Below are positions 1 to 10,654 of a stretch of DNA of 64,000 nt, one piece after another. Source of the DNA: Moringa oleifera. Taxonomy: Eukaryota > Streptophyta > Magnoliopsida > Brassicales > Moringaceae. A program made the translations under genes and the position numbers. The stretch lies in the NCBI GenBank assembly GCA_021397835.1, contig JAJFZO010000396.1:558001-622000 (forward strand), written 5' to 3'. The notes under the pieces were generated by a model, which was given only the letters and a program-made list of their open reading frames with translations, was not told the DNA's origin and made no database searches. Numbering within the stretch: position 1 is the first letter of the stretch; every line of letters starts with the position of its first letter.

Positions 1-1440
1 AAAATTTTGGTTCATCAAATGAGAATAAGATTTTTTTTTTATTTTAGTTAGTGAATTTTATTATTGTTTTATGTATATTCATAAAAAAATTAAAGTAAAT
101 ATCATTTTAAACTTTAAATTTTATTTTTCTTTTCAATCAAATCTTTATTTTTAAAACGTATTCAAATAAATTTTGATATTTTAATTTTATCAAAATTAAA
201 TCTTATTGACAAATTTAATCATTAAAAATATTTAAAATAGAGATATTTTGCAATAAATTTTGACTTTTGTTTTTGCACATATATAAAGAAATATTGAAGC
301 TATCATCATAAAAAAGTTCAAAAATTTTTGAGTACTGAAAATATTTTTTTATAAAAAAATTTGTTATCAAAAATTTAAAAAATTGCTAATTAATCGAAAT
401 TTTTTGAAATTTGATGAATAAAATCGAAATGAAATATAAAATTAAAATTGAAATGAAGTACAAAATTTATTTGAGCAATTTTTAATCATTTTAATAATAA
501 AAAAATCATTAATTTTTTATAGTTTTTTTGAATCAAGATTTAATTTGAACAAAATTAATCTATCAGAATTTGTTTAGATATGTTTTAAAAGTTAGAGTTT
601 GATTGAAAAGAGCAGTTAAATCTCAAAGTTTTAAATAACATTTAACTAAAAAATTATTATATCATAAAAATTATTTATTAATAAAATTTGTAAGCAATTT
701 CATATGATAAGAGACAAATATCGCTTTAAGAAAACTTACTTTATATGCATGTTTCAAGATGGTGAATTAAAAATCTAAGGAAATTTATTGCTTCCTTTTT
801 ATAATATAAAAGGTATTAGTAGATAATCAAAATATATACACTAGCCATCTAAAGGTATATGAGGTTATACTATTAATATCTTGATACTTTGACATATTAT
901 AAAATGTTATAAAATATCACTTAAATATTTTAAAAAGAAGATATCTCTTAAAAAAATTTTTTGTAAAATTTTTAAATTAAAATTTTTAAATTTATTCAAT
1001 ATTATTATTTTGACTTCAAAACCTTAGTTATAAAACAAGTTATCTAAAGATAAATTTCATATAAATAAACACCAATGTAATGATATGAAAAATAAACCCT
1101 AGAGACTTAATGCCTTCATTAATTATGAAACATCACAAAGCAATTAAAAGGCCTAGCTATAAGCTTGCCCATTGCCATGTCAAGGCTGTAATAAAAAACC
1201 ATGACTAGAAGGGCAAAAGGAAAAGCATGAGAAGATATGGGTAACTACCTTGCTCCAATATATTTTTCATCTTCTGTGCTATTTGACTTAGCATCTTCAT
1301 AGTTTCCATAAAACATTAAAGATCACTTTCTTCTTCTTTTTCTTTTTTTTTAAAATTAAAAAACGAATATATTTCTCAAATAATATCAAGATTACATATG
1401 ATATTTGGTAAGAAATTCATCCACACACACTATTTCTAAA
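1..1440. other. AT-rich intergenic DNA
   Basis: No gene or recognisable protein fragment was seen on either strand. The stretch is very AT-rich, with many A and T runs and stop codons in every frame. It borders the LINE remnant that starts near 1450. Confidence 0.6.
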
Positions 1441-1449
1441 TCAGTATAC

Positions 1450-2925
1450 CCCTAGCCATTCTATATGTTAACTCATTAGCTTGTCTAGGATATACCAAGA
1501 AGAAGAACTACCACATTGACTTCCTAGATAAGTGATGTCCATACATAGGGCCTCTTATGCACAGATTATGTTCTCTCCTATTCATATCTCTTGTATAGCT
1601 TGAGTGCAATCACTCTCCATTTAGACATTAACAAGCGAAAATTGAATGGCTATAGTTCCAACACTAATTTGATTGCTAGGAGTTCACTCTAGAGAGCTGA
1701 CATGCCTTCTATGGCTCTTGATGTTGAACACACAAGCACACACCCATTCTCATCTCTGATTACTCTATCTAAGGTTGCTTTCTTACGATCTGTAAGAAAT
1801 GACGCATTCGTATTGAGTTTCACCTAACCTTCGAATTATCGCCATAAATTCTTTCGTATTCACCCTTAAAAAGTCTTCATGTTTATGTATAGCTCTTTTG
1901 GCCACCACACTCGGTAAGGTACATCTACGTTCATGAATGATTAGGTTTCTGGTAAACCATATATCTCTGCAGTAAGTTAGAAATACCTCTAGTAAATCCA
2001 AATTTTTGATAAATTGTATAATCGACTCCCTGTCCAAAGCATCTTCCTCTATTCTAGAAAAGCCAAAGCTTAATCCTTGGTGCAATTCTACCCATACCCT
2101 TAGGCTAAACTTGTAATGAAAGAGGACATGTAACAGAGTCTTCAAGCTGGCCTCACAGAAACTACATCTATTCGGAACACTGATTCCTTGATGGCTTAGC
2201 CTTGAAAACGTTGGTAAAACTTCATGCAGCATTTGCCTTGTGAACACCTAAACCTTTGGAATAACCAGAGATTTTCATATAGCTCTTCATACATCGCTTC
2301 TCTGCTCAAGGTTAGGGACTTTCCTATTCAGCAGTTGTAGCACCATATAATAACACGAGCGACATGATAATGCCATGAGAAAGCCCTTCCCATGTCAATC
2401 TATCATGCATCTTCATGTAGCTGAGAGGTATGGCTAAGATAGCTTTGGCCACTTCCTCTGAAAATAGTTCTCATATAGAGTGGATAACCCACTCCCTCGT
2501 CTCTTAATGAATAAGTGAAGAAACCCTCATCGAGGTCAGGAACATAGAAGCAATGATTGAGTTCAGTAATAATGGATGCTCGGGTACCCATTTATCCTTC
2601 CAAACATCAACTCGAGAATTGTCACCAATCCTTTATATAGCTCTTTAAAAAATCACTTCCCCTACTGTAAGTAAATTATGCCTCATTTAGGAAGCCTAAA
2701 TTGACCTTGCCACCATATGAGGGCTATTGTAGGAAGAATTTGGCCTTTAGAACCTTATAACGAAGAAATTCCTCGAACTAAACGATCCTCCACCATTGCT
2801 TACCCAATAGAGCATTGTTGAACTCTTCCAATCTTAAAACCCAAACCCCTTATCCAGTTTTCGTAAGTATAAGGTTTCCCAAGACTTTCAATGAATACTT
2901 TGAGATGAACCCTTACTCACCCACC
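1450..2925 (-). mobile_element. LINE (L1-type) 3' fragment, decayed
   Basis: On the minus strand the conceptual protein shows the end of a plant non-LTR reverse transcriptase polyprotein. Around 2920-2700 there is a broken match to the conserved post-RT stretch (NKALLAKQGWR-like, read here as CSIGKQWWRIV). At 2591-2403 an open piece follows, and at 2247-1783 a 154-residue open frame carries the zf-RVT zinc-binding pattern (RCSFCEASLKTLLHVLFHYK, then RVW) followed by a short RNase H-like tail. Frames are broken by stops and shifts, so it cannot be active. The upstream RT core is missing: near 2925 the sequence changes abruptly into the 3' end of the Copia element. L1-type is inferred from the zf-RVT domain. 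Confidence 0.7.
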
Positions 2926-2990
2926 CGAGGGTATCTCTTAAAGCACTTTTCCTTTCATCTTTCAAGCCATTTTTAAATTCAATTTTTTAA
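2926..2990 (-). repeat. Truncated 3' LTR start of the Copia element
   Basis: About 60 bp match the start of the 5' LTR at 8222-8282, including ATTTAAA and GGCTTGAAAGATGAA. The sequence just before it on the minus strand, AAGTGAGACAT, resembles the usual Copia polypurine tract AAGTGGGAGAT followed by the LTR start. After ~60 bp the similarity stops. Confidence 0.6.
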
Positions 2991-3569
2991 TAATGTCTCA
3001 CTTAAATTTTAAAAAGATTTTCATCAAGCAATTATTGGTAGTCATAAGATTGCATAAGTAAAGTTGTATTCAACTTAAACCTTTGCGTAGTAAAGATATT
3101 TTAAAATATATTGGAGTAACTTGTAATTTTGAACTCTATCTCTAACAACATCTAACACACAACTTCTCTAAGATGTAGTTCAAAGAATCTCGTACTTTAT
3201 GGTCATGCACTTATATCTCGGTATAGTGAATGCTCTATAGAATTTTGCCCAAAATTCATAAGCAATGACTATACTTTTATATTCACATATATTAAGAGTA
3301 CTCTTATAGCTATGTACTCCATTTTATATAGAACATAAAGGTTCTTACGAGTTAACATTTAACTCTACTTTTTCTTTCGTTTCAAGACTTCTGCTTCTAA
3401 TGAAATTAAACTCAAAATAACACGATTCATCTCATATCACTTAATGACTTGTTATTACCATTTGAATATATTTCGTATGATCTCTAGTCCATAGATTAGG
3501 TTACCATCACGAATGACTGAGCGATGTATGGGCATTAGTTCTATTCCTCTTGAGGTTCTAAAACTTTTC

Positions 3570-5215
3570 CTTAGCTAGTTCTTTTGTCAAAAGATTAGTC
3601 AAGTTATTAATAGATTGTACATAATCGACTCTAACAGCTCCTGTAAAGAGAAACTTTTTAACAGTACTATGCCGATGACATATTTGTCATCTTTTACTAT
3701 TATAGTAACGATTATGAATTTTTGCAATAATCACGATATTATCGCAATGGATCAAACAATTGGTATGATCTTTTCTGCAACGGGATCTCAACTAGCAAGA
3801 TTCTTAACCAATCTATTTTCTCACTAGAAGTAGCTAGTGCTATCATCTCAGTTTTCAATGCAAATTGAGCTAAAATAGTATGTTTCTTCAACTTTCATGA
3901 AACAGCTTCACCAACAATGCTAAAAATATAGCTACTAGTTGCCTTAAAATCTTCTGAAAAGATGTTCAAATCAGTATTGTTGTATTCTTTTAGGATAACG
4001 ATAAACTTTTGGTAATGTAATCTTAGGTTCATGCTCCTCTTTAGGTATCTCATGATCCTTTCAATATCATGTCAATACTCGATACTAGGTTTACCAGTAA
4101 ACCTACATAGTAATCTCACAACATAAGCTATGTTGAGCCTAATATAATTAGTTGTGTAATATAAGCTATCAATGACACTCCCATACTTAGTTTATCTAAT
4201 ATTATCTTTAACGTTTTTGAGCAACTTTACCCTAGGATCATAAGGAGTACAAGTAAGTTTGTAGAAAAAGTAATTACATTATTTAAGATCTTTTAATGTA
4301 ATGAGATTGATTCAAAGAAAGTCTTTTTTTGACCTTGTTGTTTTTAATTTCAGGGATTATATTAGCTTCTCCTAGATCTTTCATATCAAAGTTAGCAATA
4401 TTTTACATCATTTACTAAATGAATGTTTAAACCAAAAATAAGCAAGTTAGCTACGTGAAGACATGTGATAGTGCACAAGTCTTGTTCAAATTTATAATAA
4501 ATGTATTTATTACTTTCATTTACTTCGAAACTATGTAAAATGATAGGATTATCAAATTTTTTTTTATACCATGCTTAGGTGCCTGTTTCAAACAATAAAG
4601 TGATTTATCCAATTTATAAACTTTATTTTCTTGACCAGACACTAACAAAGTCTTTAGGTTGGTCAATGCATTTGTCATTTAGAAATGCAGTTTTAACATC
4701 CATTTGATGTATTACTAGATCATGAATAGCAGCTAATGCTACAAGACGAGCCTTTTTTTTTTTAATAATACCATCGGGTTTTATTTTTTATTTTTTTACA
4801 ATCAATTGCTTTGCAACCTAAAAGTAAATCAACTCAATCCAAGTTTTATTACACTCAAGAGAGTCCAAGACAAGGCTTCTTGAAGGGTTTGGGGTCTTTT
4901 TCTAAGGTATAGGCATAAAAGTTAGCTCTATGATCCTTAGATGTTATAATTTGTTTACTTCGTCTAAGTTCATTCTCTTCCTTATTTGGTTCATTGACTC
5001 TAACATTAGGCAGACTATTAGAAGTCAGCTCCCACTATTCTTCAATTTAAAGGAACCTAAGCTTACAAAGTCGACATCATTTGATTCAATGATAACATGT
5101 TTTTTCAAATCAAAGAATCTATATGGTTTATTATTCACAACATATCCTATAAACATGTTTGTATGCTCTACTAACAAGTTTATTTCTTTTGAGGATTAGG
5201 AATTCGAACATAGGT
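3570..5215 (-). pseudogene. Copia reverse transcriptase / RNase H remnant
   Basis: On the minus strand, around 5200-5050, the integrase tail reads NMFIGYVVNNKPYRFFDLK followed by VIIESNDVDF, a common Copia linker. The start of RT at about 4760-4690 reads HQMDVKTAFLND, the typical QMDVKTAFLNG motif. RNase H remains at about 3900-3840 (MIALATSSEKIDWL) and at 3680-3570 (HSTVKKFLFTGAVRVDYV, then NLTNLLTKELAKE), matching the conserved end of Copia polyproteins. Several stops and frameshifts interrupt it. It belongs to the same element as the integrase piece at 5681-6205. Confidence 0.75.
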
Positions 5216-5680
5216 CAAACAATCTTCAAATTCTTAAATAAGACAAGTTGGGTTGCTTGTCCTTCAAAATTTCATAAAGAGAAATTTTACTCATAGATTT
5301 AAGAGCTTTATTAAGTGCATAACATATAGTCAATAAAGCTTTCTCCTACCAATGAGAAACTACACCTGAATTCAATAGAAAGGTTATTGCTAATTCTATA
5401 AGGGTTCTATTTTTTCTTTCAACTTTACCATTTATTTTAGGACAATAAGATGCAATCTTTTCATGAATTATTCAACTGATCTTACAAAATTCAATAAAAA
5501 GATCAAAATTATACTCAGTATTTCTATCACTATATAATCTCTTTTATGTTTCCATTGAACTAATTTTCAATTACAAATAAAAATGTTTTAAACATGTCAA
5601 ATGCTTCACTTTTATTTTTCATGAGATACATATACATATAATCAGAAAAATCATCAATAAAATTAATGAAATAGCATTTT

Positions 5681-6205
5681 CTATTTTTTGCTTAAAAACA
5701 CCTCAAATTCGCAAATGTCAAAGTGAATCAATTCAAAAGGTTGAATTTCTTCAAGTTCTAATTTATGCGAGGCTTTTGTAATCTTAGCTTGATTATAGAA
5801 TTCACATTTTTTAAAGTCGTTCAAAGATAATTTAGGAATGAGTTCTAAGCTACTCACGTTCTTAATTATCCATTTATTTATATGATAGAATCTGGCATGC
5901 CAAGTATTAAATGCATATAACATATAAACAGAAGATGATACTTTATTAATATCAATGCTCAACTTAAACATGCCATCAGTGACATATCCCTTTCCAACAA
6001 ATACATTGTTATTCATTATTACGTATAAGTCAGCCTCTATAGTTTTAGTAAACCTAATCTTGTTGAGAAGATAAGCTGAAACTAAATTCTTCCTCATCTT
6101 TGAAGCATGCAAAACATCTTTCAAGATAACAATCTTTTCGAACATAAACTTTAGTTTCACCTCACTAGTACCAATAAATATAGTGGAGTGAGAATCACCT
6201 AGCAA
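5681..6205 (-). pseudogene. Copia GAG-preintegrase / integrase start fragment
   Basis: A 174-residue open frame is the longest surviving piece of this Copia polyprotein. It contains the protease-to-GAG-preintegrase region (VILKDVLHASKMRKNLVSA, near residues 26-45), the pattern NTWHARFYHIN near residue 105, and a degraded zinc-binding knuckle with CEFYNQAK followed by LIHFDICEFEVF, which marks the integrase start. It opens after a stop and runs into stops at the integrase core, so it is not an independent gene. Confidence 0.75.
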
Positions 6206-6219
6206 GACTTCTTGTCCTT

Positions 6220-7440
6220 AGTCACATAATAGGATTTGAATAAGTCTTAACTATAACAAGCTTAGCAAGAAGCAGTAATGTCTACCTATCACCTCTGAGA
6301 TCCACCAAAAAGGTTGATCTCGAATATCATAGCAATCAATTGCTCTTCAGTTAGGTTCGCTTGTGGCATAGAATAAGACCTGTTTTGATAGTTTTGACCA
6401 TGTGACTAGCCTTGTTACAACTATAATACACGAAGATGTTATTTCCCTAAGGTGGTTGAGTTCTATTTTGTGGAGGATTCTTAATTTGGCTATTGCAGTC
6501 TTGGTTAGGTTTTTGATTCTGATTCTTCATGTTTTTCCCTTTTCATTTCAAAATTACAGAGGTCTTTTCGTTGTCTCTATTATTGGAAGTAATAAACACT
6601 TCGTCTACTGATCTTGTTTCCAAGCCTCCTCCTCAATACAAAGGTGAGTGATTAGACTTTCTAGGAAATTTTTCTTGATTTTATGCCTAATGACATTTCT
6701 AAAATTGTTTTAATTAGGAGGCAACTTGTTTATCATAACAATAAGTTGAAATTGTTTAGTTAGAAGCATACCTTTAGAGACGATCACATGTATTATCTTT
6801 TGCAGTTTATGTGATTGAGCTTCTACAGGTTTATGTAAGCCATTATGAACTTTAGGTTTTGACTAATTGCAAAATTTTTGATTTTAGCCTCCTCAATATC
6901 ATACTCCTTTTGAAGTGCCTCTATTTTTTTTTACCAAACTTATCAAAATTGTAATAATTATATAAATCATCAGATAGTCTATTGAGAATAAAACTCTTAC
7001 ACAAAAAATTATTTTTACCCACAATTCAAAATCTTTTCTTTCAGTAGCAGTAAGCTCAATAAACATGATAGGTTTTTCAATATCAATTACATATGCAACT
7101 TTCTTCTTAGTTAAGAAAAATAATATTTTTTATCTCAATTTTTTAAAATATCTACCTTCAAAACAAAATGACTGGTTCAAACCAATAATAGCAAAAACAA
7201 CTTTAGCATAAGATATGAGAATCGTAAACATGGCAGCTGAAATGTCTTAAAATTGTTATATTTGAAATAGACAAAAATAAAAATAATGTTACCAATTTTC
7301 TACTAGGCTGAGAACTAGGTTGCCGTTTTAAAGACATTTCATAATTTTGTCCTTGATCTACAATAATGTATAGCCCCATCATCTCTAACATAATATAACC
7401 TAGAATGATTTATTTCAAATCTCCTATGCATGATAGGGAA
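6220..7440 (-). pseudogene. Copia gag-like region, decayed
   Basis: This stretch lies between the 5' LTR and the GAG-preintegrase fragment and should hold gag and the zinc knuckle. A 62-residue frame at 7391-7203 begins just inside the LTR, near the usual gag start. Other pieces are closed by many stops. The assignment rests mainly on position within the Copia element. Confidence 0.45.
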
Positions 7441-7489
7441 TTAAAAATGTTCAAATCTACAAAATGTTGCTTGAAATCCAAAAATAAAA

Positions 7490-8282
7490 TAATAATAATA
7501 ATAAAATATAGCTTAGGGGAGCTTATGGATAATCGAGGAATTCAAGGACTATAGGATTTGGATAATTGAGGAATTCAAGGATTAGTAGGATAACTTCTTG
7601 GGACACTAGATAGTAGTTGGGATGCTTAGGAAAGAGTTGCTGAAAGAGAGCTACTAGGAGAAAGAGCTAATGAGAGAGAGCTATTAAGAGAACTATGGTC
7701 GCTTAGGTTGTGTTTTTCGATCGGTAGGGTGCTCTTTATATAGGAAAGGCTGGTGAAAGACCTACGTGAAGATAAGGATAGGGTTGCCACATGGAAGAGG
7801 TGTAGGATTGCAATTATAAGATTGCCATGTTACTATGAGATCTGGTCTTTTGTGACCAAAAAAAGCTAGCAATATGGCTTGTAAACTCAGAGCTGGTGGG
7901 CTAGAAGAAGTGCAGGTTAAAAGATCCGAAAGAAGATTTGATCTCCCACTGATCGACCGAGTATTCTTTTATATAGCTACTCGATAAAAATTAAAAAATA
8001 AATTGAATAAATACGTTTTAAAAAAATGAAAGTGCTACTTGGCTTGGATTTGAGCTCGAAGTCAACACGTGTGTGTGATAGACTCACATGAATCTTCTTT
8101 TTCTTAAAAAAAAAAAAAAAAAAGAGAGTACCTTTTGTGACCCAAACTCATTTCAAATCTCATACCTTATATAGAATTTCAAACGGTTAAATCTTTTACA
8201 CGTGAGATATTAAAAAAAAAAAAAATCTCAAAGCACCTTTGCATTCATCTTTCAAGCCATATTTAAATTCATTGTTTCAACA
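7490..8282 (-). repeat. 5' LTR of the Copia element (approximate inner edge)
   Basis: The outer edge is well placed: TGTTGAAAC at 8282 reading leftwards is a typical Copia LTR start, and its first ~60 bp recur at the other end of the element. The inner edge, near 7490, is estimated from where the AT-rich leader begins; no clear primer-binding site was found. A TATA box lies inside at 7735-7742. The other LTR is truncated, so length cannot be confirmed by comparison. Confidence 0.55.
7735..7742 (-). promoter_or_regulatory. TATA box of the Copia LTR
   Basis: The minus strand reads CCTATATAAAGAGC, a good TATA box in the middle of the 5' LTR. It faces the gag-pol remnant, as expected for the LTR promoter. 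Confidence 0.5.
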
Positions 8283-8667
8283 GTATATCCTCACTCGGAT
8301 ACTTAACTTCCCACAAGCAAGAATCACAATCATTTATCAGCAGCGCTAAGGTTAAGCAAGAATGCCAAAGAAGGAATCAGGTAGAGTAGCCCAGATTTGA
8401 TGCTAATCACAGCACTAACTATTGGTATATTCGAAGTTTTTAGGTGCGATAATCAGATGAATGTTATGACAAGAAATCTTGATGATAAGAAGATCGCTTT
8501 TTCAAAATGTGTTGCTTTTCATTTGATGAATGCCCATTATCACTTATATATCTTGTGCATTGTATCCAAAACAGGGACTAAAAAGCAGGGATCCAATCTA
8601 TTCACGGTTTAGTTTTCAATGTGTATGCTTTAGGCATCAAAATCAAAGTGCTAACCTCTGTGTGCAT
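8283..8667. other. Spacer, probable 3' UTR of the PPR gene
   Basis: The stretch lies between the outer edge of the Copia LTR and the stop codon of the minus-strand PPR gene. No conserved coding sequence is seen. Its left half may be old genomic flank of the Copia insertion; the right part is likely 3' UTR by position. Confidence 0.4.
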
Positions 8668-10068
8668 TCAGTCACTTTGTTCAGCTCCACAGGCGATCCT
8701 TACATCATTGAGAAACGATTGTCCGACCTCCACTTTAGCTGCTTTCATCCGATAAAGAAATTTGATGGACTCAATATAGAACCCATTCTGCACGTAACCC
8801 ATGAGCATGGCATTCCAACAGGCGGTGTTTCTCTTGTCTCTGATTGCCTCAAACACTCTTTTCGCATCTGTCAGGAGCCCACATTTTCCATACATATCAA
8901 CAAGCCCGCACTGTACAAAAGCATCCATTTCCAGGCCAAGCTTAATGGCGTTGGCATGCACCTGTTGACCACAGTTCCCACCATCATCCATCCTAGCACA
9001 GGCCTTAATCACGCTAGAAAACGTGAATGCATTCTTCTTGATTCCAGACCTTCCCATCTTGTTGAAAGCACAAATAACCTCATAAAAATGCCCCTCTTTG
9101 CATTCGTTGACAATTTTTACGGTCCAACTGACCGTATTGAGACGTGAGAGTTTATTGAAGACTAGGTTAGCATCATCCAAGCATCCGAATTTCCCATAGA
9201 AGTTCATCAAAGAACCAGATTGAGACAAATCATTAGCTGTACCGGACTTGAGTAACAATGCATGTACCTGCTTCCCTAATCCCATATCTAGAGTGGAGAC
9301 ACACGCCTTGAGAATGCCAACCATAATCCAAGCAGGGAATTCCAGCTGACCGTTTCTGTTTTGCATCATTTTGAAAAACAGAATTAGAGCCTCTGTGTAG
9401 TCACCCATGTCAAGATAGGTGACAATAATGATTGCCCAAGAGCAGAAATCCTTCGGAGTCATTTGATCAAACAATTGCCGGGCAGTTGATATGTGACCGC
9501 ATGAGACGTGCATGAGGAGGATACGATTGAGCAATGGCAACGTGGGTCTGAGGCGGGCCTGGATGATGTGAGCATGCAACTGCAGAGCTTCGGAAGAGTC
9601 GCGCTTGAAGGTGCATTCTTTTACCAGAGAAGTGTAGATGTCTAGAGGTATAGGCTCGGAAATGCTATCCATTAACCGCAGTACATCTGAAGTACTGCTT
9701 CTTGTACAGTCGGTAGTAGTGGCAATAGCATGCTTTATCCTCTCTTTCCAACAGCTACCACTACTCTTGTCATTTATTGTGGTACTAACTATTGCAGTAG
9801 TTCCGATGGTCTGGTCAGTGGTCGGTTTTCTCTGTATGGGTTGTGCCAGAACCTTAGCAGTCTTACCGATTTGGTTGGGTCTGGATAGAGGGAGTTGAAT
9901 ATGGAGATTAGTTTTTCTATCCTTGCGGTTGTTGTTCGTCGCCGATTCGCCTGAAGGAGTAAGATTAAAATGTGCAGAAGTAGCATATCGTGCTGCTACT
10001 TCGCAGCAGAAGGGTGCCCAGGACATTCCTGAGTCATTAACCAGACAGGGATAGCTCAATCTTCCCAA
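8668..10068 (-). CDS. PLS-type pentatricopeptide repeat protein (At1g31790-like)
   Basis: An uninterrupted 466-residue frame encodes a PPR protein; this family binds organellar RNA in plastids or mitochondria. Residues 1-130 are Ser/Thr/Asn-rich and variable, as in an organelle-targeting region. PPR-like helical repeats occupy about 143-460, with motifs such as LQLHAHIIQARL (163-174), FCSWAIIIVTYLDMGDYTEA (208-227), GKQVHALLLKSG (265-276), NTVSWTVKIVNECKEGHF (311-328), GQQVHANAIKLGL (367-379) and CWNAMLMGYVQNG (417-429). No E, E+ or DYW domain follows, so it is unlikely to be a DYW deaminase. From remembered family features it resembles Arabidopsis At1g31790, a single-exon gene. It lies downstream of JMJ32 on the same strand, about 850 bp away. 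The first ATG was used; a later start is possible. Confidence 0.85.
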   Translation of the reverse strand: MGRLSYPCLVNDSGMSWAPFCCEVAARYATSAHFNLTPSGESATNNNRKDRKTNLHIQLPLSRPNQIGKTAKVLAQPIQRKPTTDQTIGTTAIVSTTINDKSSGSCWKERIKHAIATTTDCTRSSTSDVLRLMDSISEPIPLDIYTSLVKECTFKRDSSEALQLHAHIIQARLRPTLPLLNRILLMHVSCGHISTARQLFDQMTPKDFCSWAIIIVTYLDMGDYTEALILFFKMMQNRNGQLEFPAWIMVGILKACVSTLDMGLGKQVHALLLKSGTANDLSQSGSLMNFYGKFGCLDDANLVFNKLSRLNTVSWTVKIVNECKEGHFYEVICAFNKMGRSGIKKNAFTFSSVIKACARMDDGGNCGQQVHANAIKLGLEMDAFVQCGLVDMYGKCGLLTDAKRVFEAIRDKRNTACWNAMLMGYVQNGFYIESIKFLYRMKAAKVEVGQSFLNDVRIACGAEQSD

Positions 10069-10654
10069 CTTTCACTCAAGCCAACAACTCCGCTTCCTTC
10101 TCGCTCCCAAGTCTAATCCGATTTGACGATGTCACTCAAACTTGGTCAGCATCGGTCCACCCTTCGCCGACTTCATGGATTCGAGCGCAATCAAAGCGGA
10201 AGAAAACATCAGATGCAGAATAAGCATGTCATTGGATATTATTTGTTTTTCAAAATTTCATAATAAATCGTATTAAAATATTATTTGCTTAATCATTTTA
10301 TCTGCTTAAGAAATATATTAAAAAATATTTTTAAAAAACAAAAATATATTTAAATTTACATTGCATCTTGTTAATACATATATAACTAAACTGAAAGTGC
10401 AATGAAACATCACTTGGTATCTATTTCAGAAATACATGTAGATTGTAAAAATAATACACTTCTAATATATATGCAACCAATATGAAGAAATAGAAAAGAA
10501 AGGAAAACAATTATGTTAGTGAGATAGCAGTGTACAAATTACAAGGTAATACACCTGAGAATCATGAGATCAATGACAAGTACACATTGTTGGGTATTGC
10601 TTACACCATACCATTACACTGACATGGAACCCATTCTACTTTCAGAAACATCAC
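10069..10654. other. Intergenic region between PPR 5' end and JMJ32 3' end
   Basis: This AT-rich stretch should contain the PPR promoter and the end of the JMJ32 transcript, both on the minus strand. No coding sequence is seen. The duplicated block shared with 32045 begins at its right edge (10655). Confidence 0.5.

Larger units (their letters stand above)
2926..8282 (-). mobile_element. Ty1/Copia retrotransposon, decayed
   Basis: The element is read on the minus strand. From high to low coordinates it has a 5' LTR beginning TGTTGAAAC at 8282, gag-like sequence, a GAG-preintegrase/integrase segment, reverse transcriptase, RNase H, a degraded polypurine-like AAGTGAGACAT, and the first ~60 bp of the 3' LTR. 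The LTR start at 8282-8222 and the stub at about 2987-2926 share the sequence GGCTTGAAAGATGAA and its surroundings. The 3' LTR is cut short where the LINE sequence begins. The domain order (integrase before RT) is diagnostic of Copia. All coding parts carry stops and frameshifts, so it is an old, inactive copy. Confidence 0.8.

Noticed and set aside
8530..9147. 205-codon plus-strand frame
   Set aside because: It lies antisense to the intact PPR gene and has no independent support.
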